Source: Achromobacter insolitus (GTDB lineage Bacteria; Pseudomonadota; Gammaproteobacteria; Burkholderiales; Burkholderiaceae_B). From it: 64,000 bases of DNA. The notes under the pieces were generated by a model. It worked only from the letters and a program-made list of their open reading frames with translations, did no database searches and had not been told where the DNA came from. The stretch spans positions 124,001 through 188,000 of the forward strand of contig NZ_NJIF01000003.1 in assembly GCF_002209555.1 (NCBI RefSeq), given 5' to 3'. A program made the position numbers and the translations under genes. This document shows, piece by piece, positions 36,008-47,116 of this stretch (position 1 is the stretch's first letter; the number at the start of each line of letters is the position of its first letter).

Positions 36008-36517
36008 ATGACACCTGCTTTGATTGCCTCGTCAGCCCATCTGGCTGGCGGCAGCGCGCCCGACCTCTCCGAAGTGGAATTCGGCCTGATGATCGCCAGC
36101 CACGCCTTCGACCGCTGGACCGTGCGCTGCATGGCCGCGGCAGGGCTGCCCGACCTGACGCCTACGGATGTGATGGTCTTTCATCATGTCTATCACCGCG
36201 AGCGGCCAAAGAAGCTCGCGGACATCTGCTTCACCCTGAACGTCGAGGACACCCACATCGTCAGCTATGCGCTCAAGAAGCTGGACCGCCTGGGGGTGGT
36301 CAAGGGCGAACGCAGCAGCAAGGAAGTCTTCTACAGCGTCACGGCGGAAGGCGCGGCCATCCTGAAGCGCTATGCCGAGATCCGTGAGCAATGCCTGACC
36401 TCCGGCCTGGACGCGCCGGGTGGGGGCGGGCTGGACTACAGCCGCCAATTGGCCCACACACTGCGCGCGCTGTCCGGCCTGTACGACCAGGCCGCTCGCG
36501 CGGCGACCTCTCTCTGA
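36008..36517 (+). CDS. MarR-like winged-helix transcriptional regulator
   Basis: A 169-aa protein with a winged helix-turn-helix at ~45-115: LTPTDVMVFHHV, then LADICFTLNVEDTHIVSYALKKLDRLGVV and a basic wing GERSSKEVFYSVT. The C-terminal helices would form the dimer interface. It is followed 60 bp later by the 5-oxoprolinase gene on the same strand and probably regulates it in response to its substrate. Confidence 0.83.
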   Translation: MTPALIASSAHLAGGSAPDLSEVEFGLMIASHAFDRWTVRCMAAAGLPDLTPTDVMVFHHVYHRERPKKLADICFTLNVEDTHIVSYALKKLDRLGVVKGERSSKEVFYSVTAEGAAILKRYAEIREQCLTSGLDAPGGGGLDYSRQLAHTLRALSGLYDQAARAATSL

Positions 36518-36577
36518 TTCCGTTTACCCGCGCGCGGCCGCAGGCGCCGCGGCGACCCTTTGTTTGCAAGGACACCT

Positions 36578-39500
36578 ATGAAGTGGCAATTCTGGATTGA
36601 TCGTGGGGGCACCTTTACCGACATCGTGGCCCGGCGCCCCGACGGCACCACCACCACTGCCAAGATGCTTTCGGAAAATCCCGAGCAGTATCGCGACGCG
36701 GCGGTGGCCGGCATCCGCAAACTGCTGGGCATCGCGCCCGGCCAGCCCGTGCCTGCCGATCAGGTCGAATGCGTGAAGATGGGCACCACGGTGGCCACCA
36801 ACGCCTTGCTGGAACGCAAGGGCGAGCGCACCTTGCTGGTGACGACACGGGGTTTTCGAGACGGCCTGCGCATTGCTTACCAGAACCGTCCACGCCTCTT
36901 CGACCGCAACGTCCTGCTGCCGGAGATGCTCTACGAATCGGTGGTGGAGGCTGATGAGCGCGTGGCGGCCGACGGCGCCGTGATCCGCGAGCTGGACCAG
37001 CAAGCCCTGCGCGCCGCCATGCAGGCGGCCTACGACAGCGGTATCCGCGCCGTGGCCATCGTCTTCATGCACGCCTGGCACGCGCCCGAGCACGAGCGCA
37101 TCGCCGCGCGCATTGCGCGTGAAGTGGGCTTCCCGCAGGTGTCGGCCTCGCACGAGGTCAGCCCGCTGATCAAGTTCGTGTCGCGTGGCGACACCACGGT
37201 GGTGGATGCTTATCTGTCGCCGATCCTGAAGCGCTATGTGGATCAGGTGGCCGGCGAACTGCCGGGCATCCGCCTCATGTTCATGCAATCCAGCGGCGGC
37301 CTGACGGACGCGCACCGCTTCCGCGGGAAGGACGCCATTCTGTCCGGGCCGGCCGGCGGCATCGTCGGCATGGTGCGCACCAGCGAGATCGCGGGCTTTC
37401 CCAAGGTCATCGGCTTCGACATGGGGGGCACTTCCACCGATGTGTCCCATTACGCGGGTGAATTCGAGCGCGAGTTCGAAACCCAGGTCGCGGGCGTGCG
37501 CATGCGCGCGCCCATGATGAGCATTCATACGGTGGCGGCGGGCGGCGGTTCGATCCTGCATTTCGACGGTGCGCGCCTGCGCGTGGGGCCGGATTCGGCC
37601 GGCGCCAATCCTGGCCCCGCCTGCTATCGCCGCGGCGGCCCGCTGGCGGTGACGGACTGCAACGTGCTGTTGGGCAAGATCCAGCCCGACTTCTTCCCCA
37701 AGGTCTTCGGCCCCGACGCCAATGAGCCCCTGGATCGCGATGCGGTCGTGGCGCGCTTCAAAGCCATGTCGGACGAAGTGCGCGCCGCCACCGGCCGCGA
37801 GATGAGCCCGGAGCAACTGGCCGAGGGTTTCCTCGAAATCGCGGTCGGCAATATGGCCGAGGCGATCAAGCGCATCTCTGTGCAGCGAGGCCATGACGTG
37901 ACCGAGTACGCGTTGACCGTCTTCGGCGGCGCGGGCGGCCAGCATGCGTGCCTGGTCGCCGACGCGCTGGGCATGACGACGGTGTTCGCGCATCCCCTGG
38001 GCGGTGTGCTGTCCGCCTATGGCATGGGCCTGGCAGATCAGACCGACATGCGCCAGAAGACGGTCGAGAAGGTTCTGGATGCAGACCTGATGCAGGCGCT
38101 GAAAGGCGAACTCGACGAGTTGGCCGGCCAGGCTGCGGGTGAACTGCGCCGCCAGCACGTGGCCGAAAGCGACATCAGCGTGCAGCGCCGCCTGCACTTG
38201 AAGTACCGCGGCACCGACACTGCGCTGGAAGTGGCCTACACGGACCTGGAGCAGGCGCGCAAAGACTTCGAGGCGGCCTACCGTCAACGCTATTCCTTCC
38301 TGATGCCCAACCGCGAGCTGGTGGTGGAAACCATTTCGGTCGAGGCCACGGGCGGCGGCGAGCGTGTCAGCGAGGCATCAACCCCGCGCGCGCGCGCAGG
38401 CGCGCTGGTCCCCAGCCGCGTCGTCAGCATGTACAGCGGCGGCGCGTGGCGCGATACCCCGTTGTATGTGCGCGAGGACATGGCGGGCGGGGACGTGGTG
38501 GCCGGGCCCGCCATCATTTCCGAGCCCAACCAGACCACGGTTGTCGAGGCCGGTTGGCAGGCGGAACTGACGGCGCAGGACCACTTCGTGATTCGCCGCG
38601 TCGAAGCCCGTCCAGAGCGTCGCGCCATCGGTACGCAGGCCGATCCGGTCATGCTGGAGGTGTTCAACAACCTCTTCATGTCGATTGCCGAGCAGATGGG
38701 CTACCGGCTGCAGAACACCGCTTATTCGGTCAACATCAAGGAGCGCCTGGACTTCTCCTGCGCGATTTTCGATGCCCGGGCGCGCTTGATCGCCAACGCG
38801 CCGCATATGCCGGTGCACCTGGGATCCATGGGCGAATCCGTGCGCACGGTCATGCGCGCCAATGCCGGCAACATGCGGCCAGGCGACGCCTATGTGGTGA
38901 ACGATCCTTACCATGGCGGCACGCACTTGCCCGACGTCACCGTCATCACTCCGGTGTTCGATCGCGAGGGCAAGGAGATCCTGTTCTACGTGGGATCTCG
39001 CGGCCACCATGCCGATATCGGCGGCACCACGCCGGGGTCGATGCCGCCGGATTCAAAGACGGTGGAAGACGAGGGCGTGCTGTTCACCAACTTCCAGCTG
39101 GTGAAGGACGGCGAGTTCCGCGAGGCCGCTGCCCGCGGCATCCTGAGTTCGGGCCGCTGGCCGGCGCGCAACCCTGACCAGAACATCGCCGACATGCACG
39201 CGCAGATCGCCGCCAACGAAAAGGGCGTGCAGGAGTTGCTGCGCATGTGCGACCACTTCGGCCTGGACGTGGTTCGTGCCTACATGGGACACGTGCAGGA
39301 CAATGCCGAGGAAGCGGTGCGCCGCGTGATTTCGGTGCTGAAGGACGGCAGCTACGAGTACCCGCTGGACAACGGCGCGGTGATCCGTGTGGCCGTCAAG
39401 GTCGATACCGAGGCGCGTAGCGCCGTGGTGGACTTCACCGGCACGTCCAACCAGCTGGACAACAACTTCAACGCACCGGGCGCCATCGCCGTGGCTGCGG

Positions 39501-40201
39501 TGCTGTATGTGTTCCGCACGCTGGTCAACGACGACATCCCGCTGAACGACGGCTGCCTCGTGCCGCTGTCCATCATCCTTCCCGAAGGCTCGATGCTGCG
39601 CCCCAATCCTCCGGCCTCGGTGGTGGCGGGCAACGTGGAGACGTCGATGTGCATCGTCAACGCGCTGTATGGCGCGCTGGGCGTGCTGGCCGCGAGCCAG
39701 GGCACGATGAACAACTTCACCTTCGGCAATGCCCGCCACCAGTATTACGAGACGATCTCCGGCGGCACGGGCGCCGGTCCGGTGCGCATCGATGCGGCTG
39801 GACCTGACGACGAGGGATTCGCGGGCACGTCGCTGGTGCAGGCCCACATGACCAACTCGCGGCTGACGGACCCTGAAGTGCTGGAGTTCCGTTTCCCTGT
39901 GCGCCTGGAATCCTACGAAATTCGCAAGGGTTCGGGCGGGGCTGGCCGCTATCCGGGCGGTGACGGCGGTGTGCGCCGCATCCGCTTCCTGGAGGACATG
40001 ACCGCGGCCATCCTGTCGAACAACCGCCTGTACGCGCCGTTCGGCCTGGCGGGCGGGCAGCCCGGCGCCATGGGTCGCAACTCGATCGAGCGCGCCGACG
40101 GTTCCATCCAGGAACTGGGGCCGCAGGATAGCGCGCAACTGCATCCGGGTGACATTTTTGTCATTGAAACCCCGGGAGGCGGCGGCTACGGCCACGCCTA
40201 G
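36578..40201 (+). CDS. 5-oxoprolinase (ATP-hydrolysing), fused HyuA/HyuB
   Basis: A 1207-aa protein, full length for OPLAH-type enzymes. The hydantoinase-A half begins [13 protein letters not shown] (8-15 is the ATP-binding DRGGTFTD) and has the later GGTSTDVS motif. The hydantoinase-B half covers ~690-1205 ([30 protein letters not shown], and the terminal TPGGGGYG). The fused order and the N-terminal [15 protein letters not shown] stretch match ATP-dependent 5-oxoprolinases, which open 5-oxoproline to glutamate. AAGGA precedes the ATG at 36578. A hydantoin or related lactam substrate cannot be excluded. Confidence 0.82.
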   Translation: MKWQFWIDRGGTFTDIVARRPDGTTTTAKMLSENPEQYRDAAVAGIRKLLGIAPGQPVPADQVECVKMGTTVATNALLERKGERTLLVTTRGFRDGLRIAYQNRPRLFDRNVLLPEMLYESVVEADERVAADGAVIRELDQQALRAAMQAAYDSGIRAVAIVFMHAWHAPEHERIAARIAREVGFPQVSASHEVSPLIKFVSRGDTTVVDAYLSPILKRYVDQVAGELPGIRLMFMQSSGGLTDAHRFRGKDAILSGPAGGIVGMVRTSEIAGFPKVIGFDMGGTSTDVSHYAGEFEREFETQVAGVRMRAPMMSIHTVAAGGGSILHFDGARLRVGPDSAGANPGPACYRRGGPLAVTDCNVLLGKIQPDFFPKVFGPDANEPLDRDAVVARFKAMSDEVRAATGREMSPEQLAEGFLEIAVGNMAEAIKRISVQRGHDVTEYALTVFGGAGGQHACLVADALGMTTVFAHPLGGVLSAYGMGLADQTDMRQKTVEKVLDADLMQALKGELDELAGQAAGELRRQHVAESDISVQRRLHLKYRGTDTALEVAYTDLEQARKDFEAAYRQRYSFLMPNRELVVETISVEATGGGERVSEASTPRARAGALVPSRVVSMYSGGAWRDTPLYVREDMAGGDVVAGPAIISEPNQTTVVEAGWQAELTAQDHFVIRRVEARPERRAIGTQADPVMLEVFNNLFMSIAEQMGYRLQNTAYSVNIKERLDFSCAIFDARARLIANAPHMPVHLGSMGESVRTVMRANAGNMRPGDAYVVNDPYHGGTHLPDVTVITPVFDREGKEILFYVGSRGHHADIGGTTPGSMPPDSKTVEDEGVLFTNFQLVKDGEFREAAARGILSSGRWPARNPDQNIADMHAQIAANEKGVQELLRMCDHFGLDVVRAYMGHVQDNAEEAVRRVISVLKDGSYEYPLDNGAVIRVAVKVDTEARSAVVDFTGTSNQLDNNFNAPGAIAVAAVLYVFRTLVNDDIPLNDGCLVPLSIILPEGSMLRPNPPASVVAGNVETSMCIVNALYGALGVLAASQGTMNNFTFGNARHQYYETISGGTGAGPVRIDAAGPDDEGFAGTSLVQAHMTNSRLTDPEVLEFRFPVRLESYEIRKGSGGAGRYPGGDGGVRRIRFLEDMTAAILSNNRLYAPFGLAGGQPGAMGRNSIERADGSIQELGPQDSAQLHPGDIFVIETPGGGGYGHA

Positions 40202-40226
40202 GGCAGGGCAGCGCCGGTACCGCGCG

Positions 40227-40254
40227 AAGGCCGCGTCAGGAATGACGCGGCCTT
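40227..40254. terminator. Bidirectional terminator between 5-oxoprolinase and the C45 gene
   Basis: A 12-bp perfect stem (40227-40238 with 40243-40254) with a GGAA tetraloop between convergent genes. Short A and T flanks lie on the two sides. Confidence 0.8.
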
Positions 40255-40279
40255 TGTGCTGGTGGGTGAGGCGCGCGCT

Positions 40280-41314
40280 TTACTCGGTGTCCGACATTAC
40301 GTCCAACACGATGTCGGCTTTGGCCTTCCGGTCGTAGACCCGCAAGGTCACTTCGTTTTCCTGGATTTCGAAGACCGCGGTCGCCAAGGTGTTTTCGTCG
40401 TCGGGATCGTCCGGCGCGGTGCGCAGGATCGGCAATTCGCCCTGCGTATCGTGCAAGGCGGCAAGCAGGTCGTCGCGGCCGGTATCGCCGGACCAACCGT
40501 CCACGATGCCCTCGATGCGATTCTGCCTCGCCCGCGACGAATCCGTGATGATCTGGGCCACGCCGCCCATGTCCGCATGCACGATGTGATTGGCGTGGCC
40601 GTAGCGTGTGCCGATCTCCAGGACGGAGACCGCGCCCGGCGTGACCTCTGCGCTGACGAGGCGCGGGTCGCCAGCAGCTCCCAGGGTGTGATGAAAGCCG
40701 CCGGAATGCGGCATTTCCCGCAGCAGCGTCAGCGCCTCGTCCAGCGTGGCGCAATCCAGAATGGCGCGCGCCATCAGCATGCGCGGCACGCCCGGATGCC
40801 GTTGCCGCAGGCGTAGGTTGTTGATCGTCTGTACCAGTCCGGCGCGGTTGGCACCGAAAGTGTGGCCGGGCAGGGAGCCGGGATAGTAGAAGCTGACATA
40901 GCCGGGCGCGTCTTCCAGCGCCACGTCGACCAGATGGCAACGCCCGTGCAGATAGGGATCGCCGTCCTCGTTGTGCGCGATCCAGCGAGAGCCGTCCGCC
41001 GCCTTCAGCGCGACCGACGTGCAGCCGTCGGTGGTGCTGTGCAGCAAGTCGCCGCGGCAGTTCCACAGCAGGACGTCTTCGACCGGCATATGCAGGCCTT
41101 CGGCCAGGCCTTCCAGTTCTTCCCAGATCGCCGGCAACGCCGCTTTCGCTTGCTGCGCCAACGTATCCAGGAAGGCGTGGCCGCGCCATGGGCGCAACGC
41201 CTCCCAGGTGCGGCTCTGGTCCAGGTAGGTCGCCATCAGGGGGCGCGCCAGCTTGCCCAGCGCCAAGCCGGTCTGACGCCGGTTTCCGGCAATGCGCACA
41301 TATTTGTAGGCCAT
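40280..41314 (-). CDS. C45-family peptidase/acyltransferase-like Ntn hydrolase
   Basis: A 344-aa protein related to isopenicillin-N acyltransferase and acyl-CoA:6-APA acyltransferase. The predicted autoprocessing site is Gly97-Cys98 in DGCTS, Cys98 becoming the N-terminal nucleophile. HNEDGDP near 114-120 and [14 protein letters not shown] are family motifs. GGAGGA precedes the ATG at 41314; 39 upstream codons of open frame were excluded. Such enzymes hydrolyse or exchange amide-bound acyl groups. It is divergent from glnHPQ. Confidence 0.82.
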   Translation of the reverse strand: MAYKYVRIAGNRRQTGLALGKLARPLMATYLDQSRTWEALRPWRGHAFLDTLAQQAKAALPAIWEELEGLAEGLHMPVEDVLLWNCRGDLLHSTTDGCTSVALKAADGSRWIAHNEDGDPYLHGRCHLVDVALEDAPGYVSFYYPGSLPGHTFGANRAGLVQTINNLRLRQRHPGVPRMLMARAILDCATLDEALTLLREMPHSGGFHHTLGAAGDPRLVSAEVTPGAVSVLEIGTRYGHANHIVHADMGGVAQIITDSSRARQNRIEGIVDGWSGDTGRDDLLAALHDTQGELPILRTAPDDPDDENTLATAVFEIQENEVTLRVYDRKAKADIVLDVMSDTE

Positions 41315-41481
41315 GGAAATCCTCCGGGTGTCATGCGGATTGTAAATTTTCCAGCCGCTGCCGGGTGGGGACGTATGCGTTAAGATCGTCGGTAAGCCGC
41401 GCCGCAAACCCCGGCATGGCCCAGGAATCATGCCCCTACAACAACCCCGGGGTGCCGACTGGTCCCCAAGAGGAGAGTTTC

Positions 41482-42234
41482 ATGATCAAACGCAAAGTCG
41501 CCGCCGCACTGGTCGGCCTGTCCGTGGCCATGTTCGGCGCTGCTTCTGGCGCGTATGCCCAAGGCAAGGAATTGGTGGTTGCCACCGATACCGCTTTCGT
41601 GCCGTTCGAGTTCAAGCAGGGTAATACCTATGTGGGCTTTGACGTGGATCTCTGGGCTGCCATCGCCAAGGAACTCAACCTCAAGTACAAACTGCAGCCG
41701 ATGGATTTCGCCGGCATCATCCCGGGCCTGCAGACCAAGAACATCGATGCGGCGCTTGCCGGCATCACGATCCGCGATGACCGCAAGAAGGTCATCGATT
41801 TCTCCGATCCCTATTACGAAAGCGGCCTGGCCATTCTGGTCGGCGAAAAGAACACCGACATCAAGGACGCCAAGTCCCTGGCCGGCAAGACCGTCGCGGT
41901 CAAGACTGGAACCGCCACCGTGGACTTCCTGAAAGCCCAGGTGCCGGACGCCAAGCTCAAGCTGTTCCCGAACATCGACAACGCCTATCTGGAGCTTGCC
42001 ACGGGCCGGGTGGATGCGGCGGTGCACGACACGCCCAACGTCCAGTACTACGCCAACACGGCCGGCAAGGGGCGCGTGAAGGTGGTGGGCTCGGTCAAGA
42101 GCGGCGACTTCTATGGCATCGCCTTCCCCAAGGGCAGCGATCTGGTGCCGCAGGTAAACAAGGCGCTGGCCACGCTGAAGGCCAACGGCCAGTACGACGC
42201 CATCTACACCAAGTGGTTCGGCAAGAAGCCTTGA
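41482..42234 (+). CDS. glnH: Glutamine ABC transporter substrate-binding protein GlnH
   Basis: A 250-aa periplasmic protein with a signal peptide cleaved after AYA (residue 26). Polar-amino-acid binding motifs are [40 protein letters not shown] and GTATVDFL. The gene set with one permease and one ATPase matches glnHPQ. GAGGAG precedes the ATG. Glutamine is the most likely ligand, other polar amino acids are possible. Confidence 0.87.
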   Translation: MIKRKVAAALVGLSVAMFGAASGAYAQGKELVVATDTAFVPFEFKQGNTYVGFDVDLWAAIAKELNLKYKLQPMDFAGIIPGLQTKNIDAALAGITIRDDRKKVIDFSDPYYESGLAILVGEKNTDIKDAKSLAGKTVAVKTGTATVDFLKAQVPDAKLKLFPNIDNAYLELATGRVDAAVHDTPNVQYYANTAGKGRVKVVGSVKSGDFYGIAFPKGSDLVPQVNKALATLKANGQYDAIYTKWFGKKP

Positions 42235-42266
42235 GCCTGCGGGTTCGCGTTGCATTCCGGGACCGT

Positions 42267-42296
42267 CCGGCATCGGCCTGCGCCGGCTGATGCCGG
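42267..42296 (+). other. Stem-loop between glnH and glnP
   Basis: CCGGCATC/GATGCCGG (42267-42274 with 42289-42296) with further inner pairing forms a strong hairpin in the 143-bp gap. It probably stabilises the glnH message and lets the binding protein be made in excess over the membrane parts. Confidence 0.6.
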
Positions 42297-42377
42297 CTGC
42301 CAAGCCGCAGTCCGGCCGGCGGTCTCGCGCCGCTTCCGCCGCGCTATGACGCGGCGCCGCGCCTTAGGGGGAATATC

Positions 42378-43034
42378 GTGGAGTTTGACTGGACTGTAAT
42401 CAGGGACGCGCTACCCAATCTGCTCGAGGGGACGCTGATGACCATCAAGATCACGTTCTGGGGGTTGTTCGGCGGTTTCTTGCTGGGTGCGCTGTCCGGC
42501 GTTACGCGGGCCTATGGCCATCCCATCCTGTCGGCCATCGCGCAGGTCTACGTCGCGGTCATCCGCGGCACGCCCATCGTGGTGCAGGTGATGTTCATCT
42601 ATTTCGCCTTGCCCTTGCTGGCGAACATCAGGGTGGACGCGGAGTGGGCGGCCATCGCCACGCTCATCATCAATTCAGGGGCCTACATTTCCGAGATCGT
42701 GCGCGGCGCGCTGCTGTCCGTGCACAAGGGCCTGAAGGAAGCCGGACAGGCCATGGGGCTGCCGTTTCACAAGATCCTTTTTCACATCATCGGACCGGTG
42801 GCGTTTCGCCGCATGATTCCGCCGCTGGGCAACCAGTGCATCATCAGTCTCAAGGACTCGTCGCTCTTCATCGTGATCGGGGTGGCCGAACTGACCCGGC
42901 AAGGCCAGGAAATCATGGCCAGCAACTTTCGTGCAGTCGAGATCTGGTCGGCAGTCGCGATCGTTTACCTGATCCTGACCGGCCTGATGGCGCTGGCCCT
43001 GCATCTGGTTGAAAGAAGGATGCGCATATTATGA
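42378..43034 (+). CDS. glnP: Glutamine ABC transporter permease GlnP
   Basis: A 218-aa permease with about five membrane segments. The EAA loop (KGLKEAGQAMGLPFHKILFHI) and PIVVQVMFIYF are typical of the HisM/GlnP family. It begins with GTG at 42378 behind a GGGGG ribosome-binding site. It should form a homodimer, since only one permease gene is present. Its stop overlaps the glnQ start (ATGA). Confidence 0.9.
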   Translation: MEFDWTVIRDALPNLLEGTLMTIKITFWGLFGGFLLGALSGVTRAYGHPILSAIAQVYVAVIRGTPIVVQVMFIYFALPLLANIRVDAEWAAIATLIINSGAYISEIVRGALLSVHKGLKEAGQAMGLPFHKILFHIIGPVAFRRMIPPLGNQCIISLKDSSLFIVIGVAELTRQGQEIMASNFRAVEIWSAVAIVYLILTGLMALALHLVERRMRIL

Positions 43035-43759
43035 GCATGGTTGAATTCCACAATGTCACCAAGACCTTCGGCGAGTCCGTGGTGCTCAACGGGATCTCGC
43101 TGAACATCGACGCGGGCGAGGTCGTGGTGGTGGTCGGGCCGTCGGGCTCCGGCAAATCCACGTTCCTGCGCTGCATCAACGTGCTGGAAACCATCAACGA
43201 CGGCGACTTGCTGGTCGATGGCCTGAGCGTGAAGGGAGGGGCCGCGCAAGTGCGCGAGATCAGGCGCGAAGCCGGCATGGTGTTCCAGCAGTTCAATCTG
43301 TTCCCGCAAATGACGGCGCTGGAAAATGTAATGTTCGGTCCCGTGCACACTCGCGGACAGAGCCGCGCCGAAGCGCGCGAACTGGCCGAAACCCTGCTGG
43401 CCAAGGTCGGCCTGGCCGAGCGCATGAACCACTATCCATCCGAACTGTCAGGCGGGCAGCAGCAGCGCGTGGCAATTGCCCGCGCGCTGGCAATCAAGCC
43501 CAAGCTGATGCTGTTCGACGAGCCTACTTCAGCGCTGGATCCGGAACTGCGCCACGAAGTCCTCAAGGTCATGCGCGACCTGGCCGAGGAGGGCATGACC
43601 ATGGTGGTGGTCACGCATGAAATGGAATTCGCGCGCAAGGTGGGCAGCCGTCTGATCTTCATCGACGCGGGCAAGATCGCCCATGATGGTCCGCCGGGCG
43701 AATTGCTCAGCAATCCCCCCAGCCAGCGGCTCAAGGACTTTCTGCAACACGTGACCTGA
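43031..43759 (+). CDS. glnQ: Glutamine ABC transporter ATPase GlnQ
   Basis: A 242-aa ATPase with Walker A GPSGSGKST from 36, Q-loop FQQFNLFP, signature LSGGQQQRVAIARAL near 138, Walker B LMLFDEPTSALD and the H-loop in VVVTHEM. It is translationally coupled to glnP and ends at a strong hairpin. Confidence 0.93.
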   Translation: MSMVEFHNVTKTFGESVVLNGISLNIDAGEVVVVVGPSGSGKSTFLRCINVLETINDGDLLVDGLSVKGGAAQVREIRREAGMVFQQFNLFPQMTALENVMFGPVHTRGQSRAEARELAETLLAKVGLAERMNHYPSELSGGQQQRVAIARALAIKPKLMLFDEPTSALDPELRHEVLKVMRDLAEEGMTMVVVTHEMEFARKVGSRLIFIDAGKIAHDGPPGELLSNPPSQRLKDFLQHVT

Positions 43760-43764
43760 AAAGT

Positions 43765-43796
43765 GGCGTGCGGGGCTGGGGACAGCCCCGCACGCC
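43765..43796. terminator. Bidirectional hairpin between glnQ and spoT
   Basis: A 13-bp perfect stem (43765-43777 with 43784-43796) with a 6-nt loop lies between convergent genes. It lacks a T run but is very stable. Confidence 0.75.
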
Positions 43797-43806
43797 AACC
43801 TTGCGT

Positions 43807-46101
43807 TCAGCCCTTCACGCGCACGATCTTCTGCACTTGCGGCACATGGCGGATGGCGCGGATGACCTGCGCCAGATGCTTGCGGCTATCGACCTGTATG
43901 GTCAGATGCAAGGACACCGTGGCGACCGCGTCATCGTGCATGGTGACATGCACGATGTTGGCGTCCGCCGCCGTGACTTCCGCGGCCAGTCGTCCCAGCA
44001 CGCCGCGCTCGTTGCGCGTGACGATGTCCAGGCGCGTGGCCAGGTGCTTGGCGGTGTGGGCGTCCCAGGCGACGTTGATCCAGCGTTCCGGCTCGCGCAG
44101 GCGCTGGCGCATGGCCACCGGGCAGTCGGCGGTATGCACCACCAGTCCGTGTCCCATGCGCATGCCGGCGATGATGGGGTCGCCCGGCAGCGGGCCGCAG
44201 CAAGGCGCCAACTGCACGGCCTGGCCTTCGTTGCCCTGGATCAGGATGGGGGCGCTGCGCGCGGAGGTCAGTTCGTCCACGGCGGCTGCCGTGGTCGCCA
44301 CCAGTTGGTGTTCGGGCGCAAAGCGGCGCGCCACGACGGCGGCCAGGCGCTTGCCCAGCCCGATGTCAGCCAGGATTTCCTCGCGCGAGCTGGCGCCCGT
44401 GCTGCGCGCCAGCTTTTGCCAGGCCGGATCATCGGTGGCGGGTAGCGGCATGTGCAGTTCCTGCAGCGCCTGGCCCAGCAGGCGCTCACCGAACGCGACC
44501 GATTCTTCGTACTTGACCGTGCGCAGGTAATGGCGGATCTCGGAGCGCGCACGTCCGGTGCGCACGTAGTTGAGCCATTGCGCATTCGGACGCGAGGCAG
44601 GGGAGGTGACGATTTCCACTGTGTCGCCGCTGTTCAGTTCGGTGCGCAGGGGCACGAACTCGCCATTGACCTTGGCCGCCACCGCCTGGTTGCCGATATC
44701 GGTGTGGATCGCGTAAGCGAAGTCCACGGGCGTCGCGCCGCGAGGCAGGGAGATGATCTTGCCGCGGGGCGTGAAAACGTAGACCGCGTCCGGGAACAGG
44801 TCGACCTTGACGTGCTCCAGGAACTCGCCGGAGTCCCCGGTCTGGCTCTGGATGTCCAGTAGCGACTGCAGCCACTGGTGGGTGCGCTTTTGCAGGTCGT
44901 TCAGCGTCAGGTCCGCGCCCTTGTAGAGCCAGTGCGACGCCACGCCTTCTTCCGCGACGTGGTGCATGTCGCGGGTGCGGAACTGGAATTCCACGGGCGT
45001 GCCATAGGGGCCGACCAGGGTCGTGTGCAGGGACTGGTAGCCGTTCACCTTGGGAATGGCGATGTAGTCCTTGAACTTGCCGGGCACGGGCCGGTAGAGC
45101 TGATGCAGCGTGCCCAAAGCCAGGTAGCACTCGGGCAAGGTATGCACGATGACGCGAAAACCGTAGATGTCCAGTACGTCGGAAAACGACTTCTTCTGGT
45201 CCACCATCTTGCGGTAGATGCCGTAGAGCGTCTTCTCGCGGCCGGTGACTTCGGCTTCGATGCCAGCGGCGGGCAACGAAGCCCGCACGGAATCGGCGAT
45301 CTTGGTGATCACTTCGCGGCGGTTGCCGCGCGCGGCCAGCACCGCCTTGTACAGCACCTGGTAGCGGTTGGGATACATTGCCGCGAAGCACAGGTCCTGT
45401 AGTTCGCGGAACAGCAGGTTCAGGCCCAGGCGATGGGCGATGGGCGCGTAGATGTCCAGCGTTTCGCGCGCGATGCGGCGGCGCTTTTCGGGATTGACCG
45501 CGTCCAGCGTGCGCATGTTGTGCAGGCGGTCGGCCAGCTTGATGAGGATGACGCGCACGTCGCGCGCCATTGCCAGCAGCATCTTGCGGAAGCTCTCGGC
45601 CTGCTGTTCGGCCTTGGTGGCGAAGTCCAGGCGATCCAGCTTGGACAGGCCATCGACCAGTTCGGCGACTTCAGGGCCGAATTTCTCGGCCAGCTCGTGC
45701 TTGGCGATGCCCTGGTCTTCCATCACGTCGTGCAGCAGGGCGGCGGACAACGCGTTGACGTCGAGCTTCCAGCCTGCGCAGATTTCCGTGACGGCGATGG
45801 GGTGAGAGATGTAGGGCGAGCCACTGGCGCGGAACTGGCCCAGGTGGGCCTGGTCCGCGAAGCGATAGGCCTCGCGCACGCGCTCTACGTCTTTCTTGTC
45901 GAGATAGCTGCCGATGATTTCGGTCAGCGGCGCCAGCGAAGCGACCGGTGATGCGGTCGCGTCCGCCGCTTCTTGCGCGGCGACGGACGGTGGCGTGGGG
46001 GGAGTCTTGTCTTTCTTGCCCGTGCGGCGCCCGAGACGGGAGCCGGCACGCAGTGCGGCAAGCAGACCTGATGAAGCGTACTTCAGCCCGGGAAAAGCCA
46101 T
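43807..46101 (-). CDS. spoT: Bifunctional (p)ppGpp synthetase/hydrolase SpoT
   Basis: A 764-aa RelA/SpoT protein with an intact hydrolase HD motif (His124-Asp125 in LLHDVMEDQ), a synthetase domain at ~290-420 (DIYGFRVIV, GYQSLHTT), a TGS domain near 440-500 (DAVYVFTPRGKIISLPRG) and a C-terminal ACT domain. The intact HD marks it as able to degrade (p)ppGpp, so SpoT rather than RelA. It lies 21 bp after rpoZ in the gmk-rpoZ-spoT operon. The first ~55 residues are low-complexity and basic. Confidence 0.95.
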   Translation of the reverse strand: MAFPGLKYASSGLLAALRAGSRLGRRTGKKDKTPPTPPSVAAQEAADATASPVASLAPLTEIIGSYLDKKDVERVREAYRFADQAHLGQFRASGSPYISHPIAVTEICAGWKLDVNALSAALLHDVMEDQGIAKHELAEKFGPEVAELVDGLSKLDRLDFATKAEQQAESFRKMLLAMARDVRVILIKLADRLHNMRTLDAVNPEKRRRIARETLDIYAPIAHRLGLNLLFRELQDLCFAAMYPNRYQVLYKAVLAARGNRREVITKIADSVRASLPAAGIEAEVTGREKTLYGIYRKMVDQKKSFSDVLDIYGFRVIVHTLPECYLALGTLHQLYRPVPGKFKDYIAIPKVNGYQSLHTTLVGPYGTPVEFQFRTRDMHHVAEEGVASHWLYKGADLTLNDLQKRTHQWLQSLLDIQSQTGDSGEFLEHVKVDLFPDAVYVFTPRGKIISLPRGATPVDFAYAIHTDIGNQAVAAKVNGEFVPLRTELNSGDTVEIVTSPASRPNAQWLNYVRTGRARSEIRHYLRTVKYEESVAFGERLLGQALQELHMPLPATDDPAWQKLARSTGASSREEILADIGLGKRLAAVVARRFAPEHQLVATTAAAVDELTSARSAPILIQGNEGQAVQLAPCCGPLPGDPIIAGMRMGHGLVVHTADCPVAMRQRLREPERWINVAWDAHTAKHLATRLDIVTRNERGVLGRLAAEVTAADANIVHVTMHDDAVATVSLHLTIQVDSRKHLAQVIRAIRHVPQVQKIVRVKG

Positions 46102-46122
46102 GCTTGCCGCCCCCGGAGATGA

Positions 46123-46326
46123 TCAGGTGGGTACTTTACGCAGCATTTCCACGCCGGTGAGGCCGCCTGCGATCTCACGCAGGGCAGTGACCGTGGGCTT
46201 GTCTTTGCTGTCCAGGCGCGGGGCATGGCCTTGCGCCAACTCGCGGGCGCGGTAGGTCGCGGCCAGCGTGAGCTTGAAACGATTGGGGATTTGATTCAGA
46301 CAGTCTTCGACGGTAATGCGAGCCAT
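46123..46326 (-). CDS. rpoZ: RNA polymerase omega subunit RpoZ
   Basis: A 67-aa protein, the usual size in this group. [17 protein letters not shown] and [11 protein letters not shown] are diagnostic. Omega aids folding of the beta-prime subunit and, with it, forms a ppGpp site in proteobacteria, which fits its place beside spoT. It follows gmk by 44 bp. Confidence 0.96.
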   Translation of the reverse strand: MARITVEDCLNQIPNRFKLTLAATYRARELAQGHAPRLDSKDKPTVTALREIAGGLTGVEMLRKVPT

Positions 46327-46370
46327 TAGGACACCTGGTGCTGATGGAGGATAGGGAGAATGCGTTCGGC

Positions 46371-47003
46371 TCAGTGTTCGGCCGGGATGCCCAGTTGCGA
46401 GAACAACTGGCTGTGACGGGCGGCCTGAGACGAAAAGCGCAGCCTAGCGGCGCTGACTATTTGAGTCAGTTCCGATAAGGCCACGCTAAATTCTTGATTA
46501 ATAATAACATATTCGCATTCAGGCGCGTGGGCGATTTCGCCGCCCGCGGCCATCAAGCGGCGTGCGATCACTTGCGGTTCGTCCTGGCCGCGCGCCTTGA
46601 GGCGGGCTTCGAGTTCATCGATGGACGGCGGCAGCACGAACACGCCGATCGCGCCGGGGAAGCGCTGCTTTACCTGGCGCGCGCCTTGCCAGTCGATTTC
46701 CAGCAGCACGTCGCGGCCGGCGCGCGTGGCTTCGTCGATGCGGTCCCGGGGCGTGCCGTAGAAATTGCCATGCACTTCCGCCCATTCCAGCAGATTATTG
46801 CCTTCGCGCAGGAGCTTGAATTCGTCCGGGGATACGAAGCGGTATTCGCGGCCGTCTTCCTCGCCGGGGCGGGGCGCGCGGGTGGTGCAGGATATGGAGA
46901 GCAGGATGGAGGGGTCTTGCTGGAGCAAGGCCTTGACCAGGCTGGACTTGCCGGCGCCGCTGGGCGCGACGACCATGAAGACGTTTCCGGGATTGGCGGA
47001 CAT
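46371..47003 (-). CDS. gmk: Guanylate kinase Gmk
   Basis: A 210-aa enzyme with P-loop APSGAGKSS at 13-21, the GMP-binding [15 protein letters not shown] segment and the DWQGARQVK stretch. It converts GMP to GDP and feeds GTP and ppGpp synthesis. First gene of the operon with rpoZ and spoT. Confidence 0.96.
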   Translation of the reverse strand: MSANPGNVFMVVAPSGAGKSSLVKALLQQDPSILLSISCTTRAPRPGEEDGREYRFVSPDEFKLLREGNNLLEWAEVHGNFYGTPRDRIDEATRAGRDVLLEIDWQGARQVKQRFPGAIGVFVLPPSIDELEARLKARGQDEPQVIARRLMAAGGEIAHAPECEYVIINQEFSVALSELTQIVSAARLRFSSQAARHSQLFSQLGIPAEH

Positions 47004-47042
47004 GAATGTGACTGGCGTGTGATGCTAAGACACGAAGAATAG

Positions 47043-47093
47043 CAAATCGCGCGGCCCGGCAGGGGGAAAGCCCCCCGCCGGCCGCGCGATTTG
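47043..47093 (-). terminator. Long hairpin terminator of the tsdBA operon
   Basis: A 14-bp outer stem (47043-47056 with 47080-47093) continues into an inner GGC/GCC and GGGGG/CCCCC stem around GAAAG. It lies directly after the minus-strand tsdA gene and before gmk. Confidence 0.8.
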
Positions 47094-47116
47094 CGCTTGG
47101 CTATTTGCGTCTGGCC

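Noticed and set aside
36524..38287. 587-aa open frame on the minus strand opposite 5-oxoprolinase
   Set aside because: No recognisable domain; the plus-strand gene is full length and conserved.
42235..42377. Riboswitch in the glnH-glnP gap
   Set aside because: Only simple GC-rich hairpins are visible; no known aptamer core such as the glutamine motif could be recognised.
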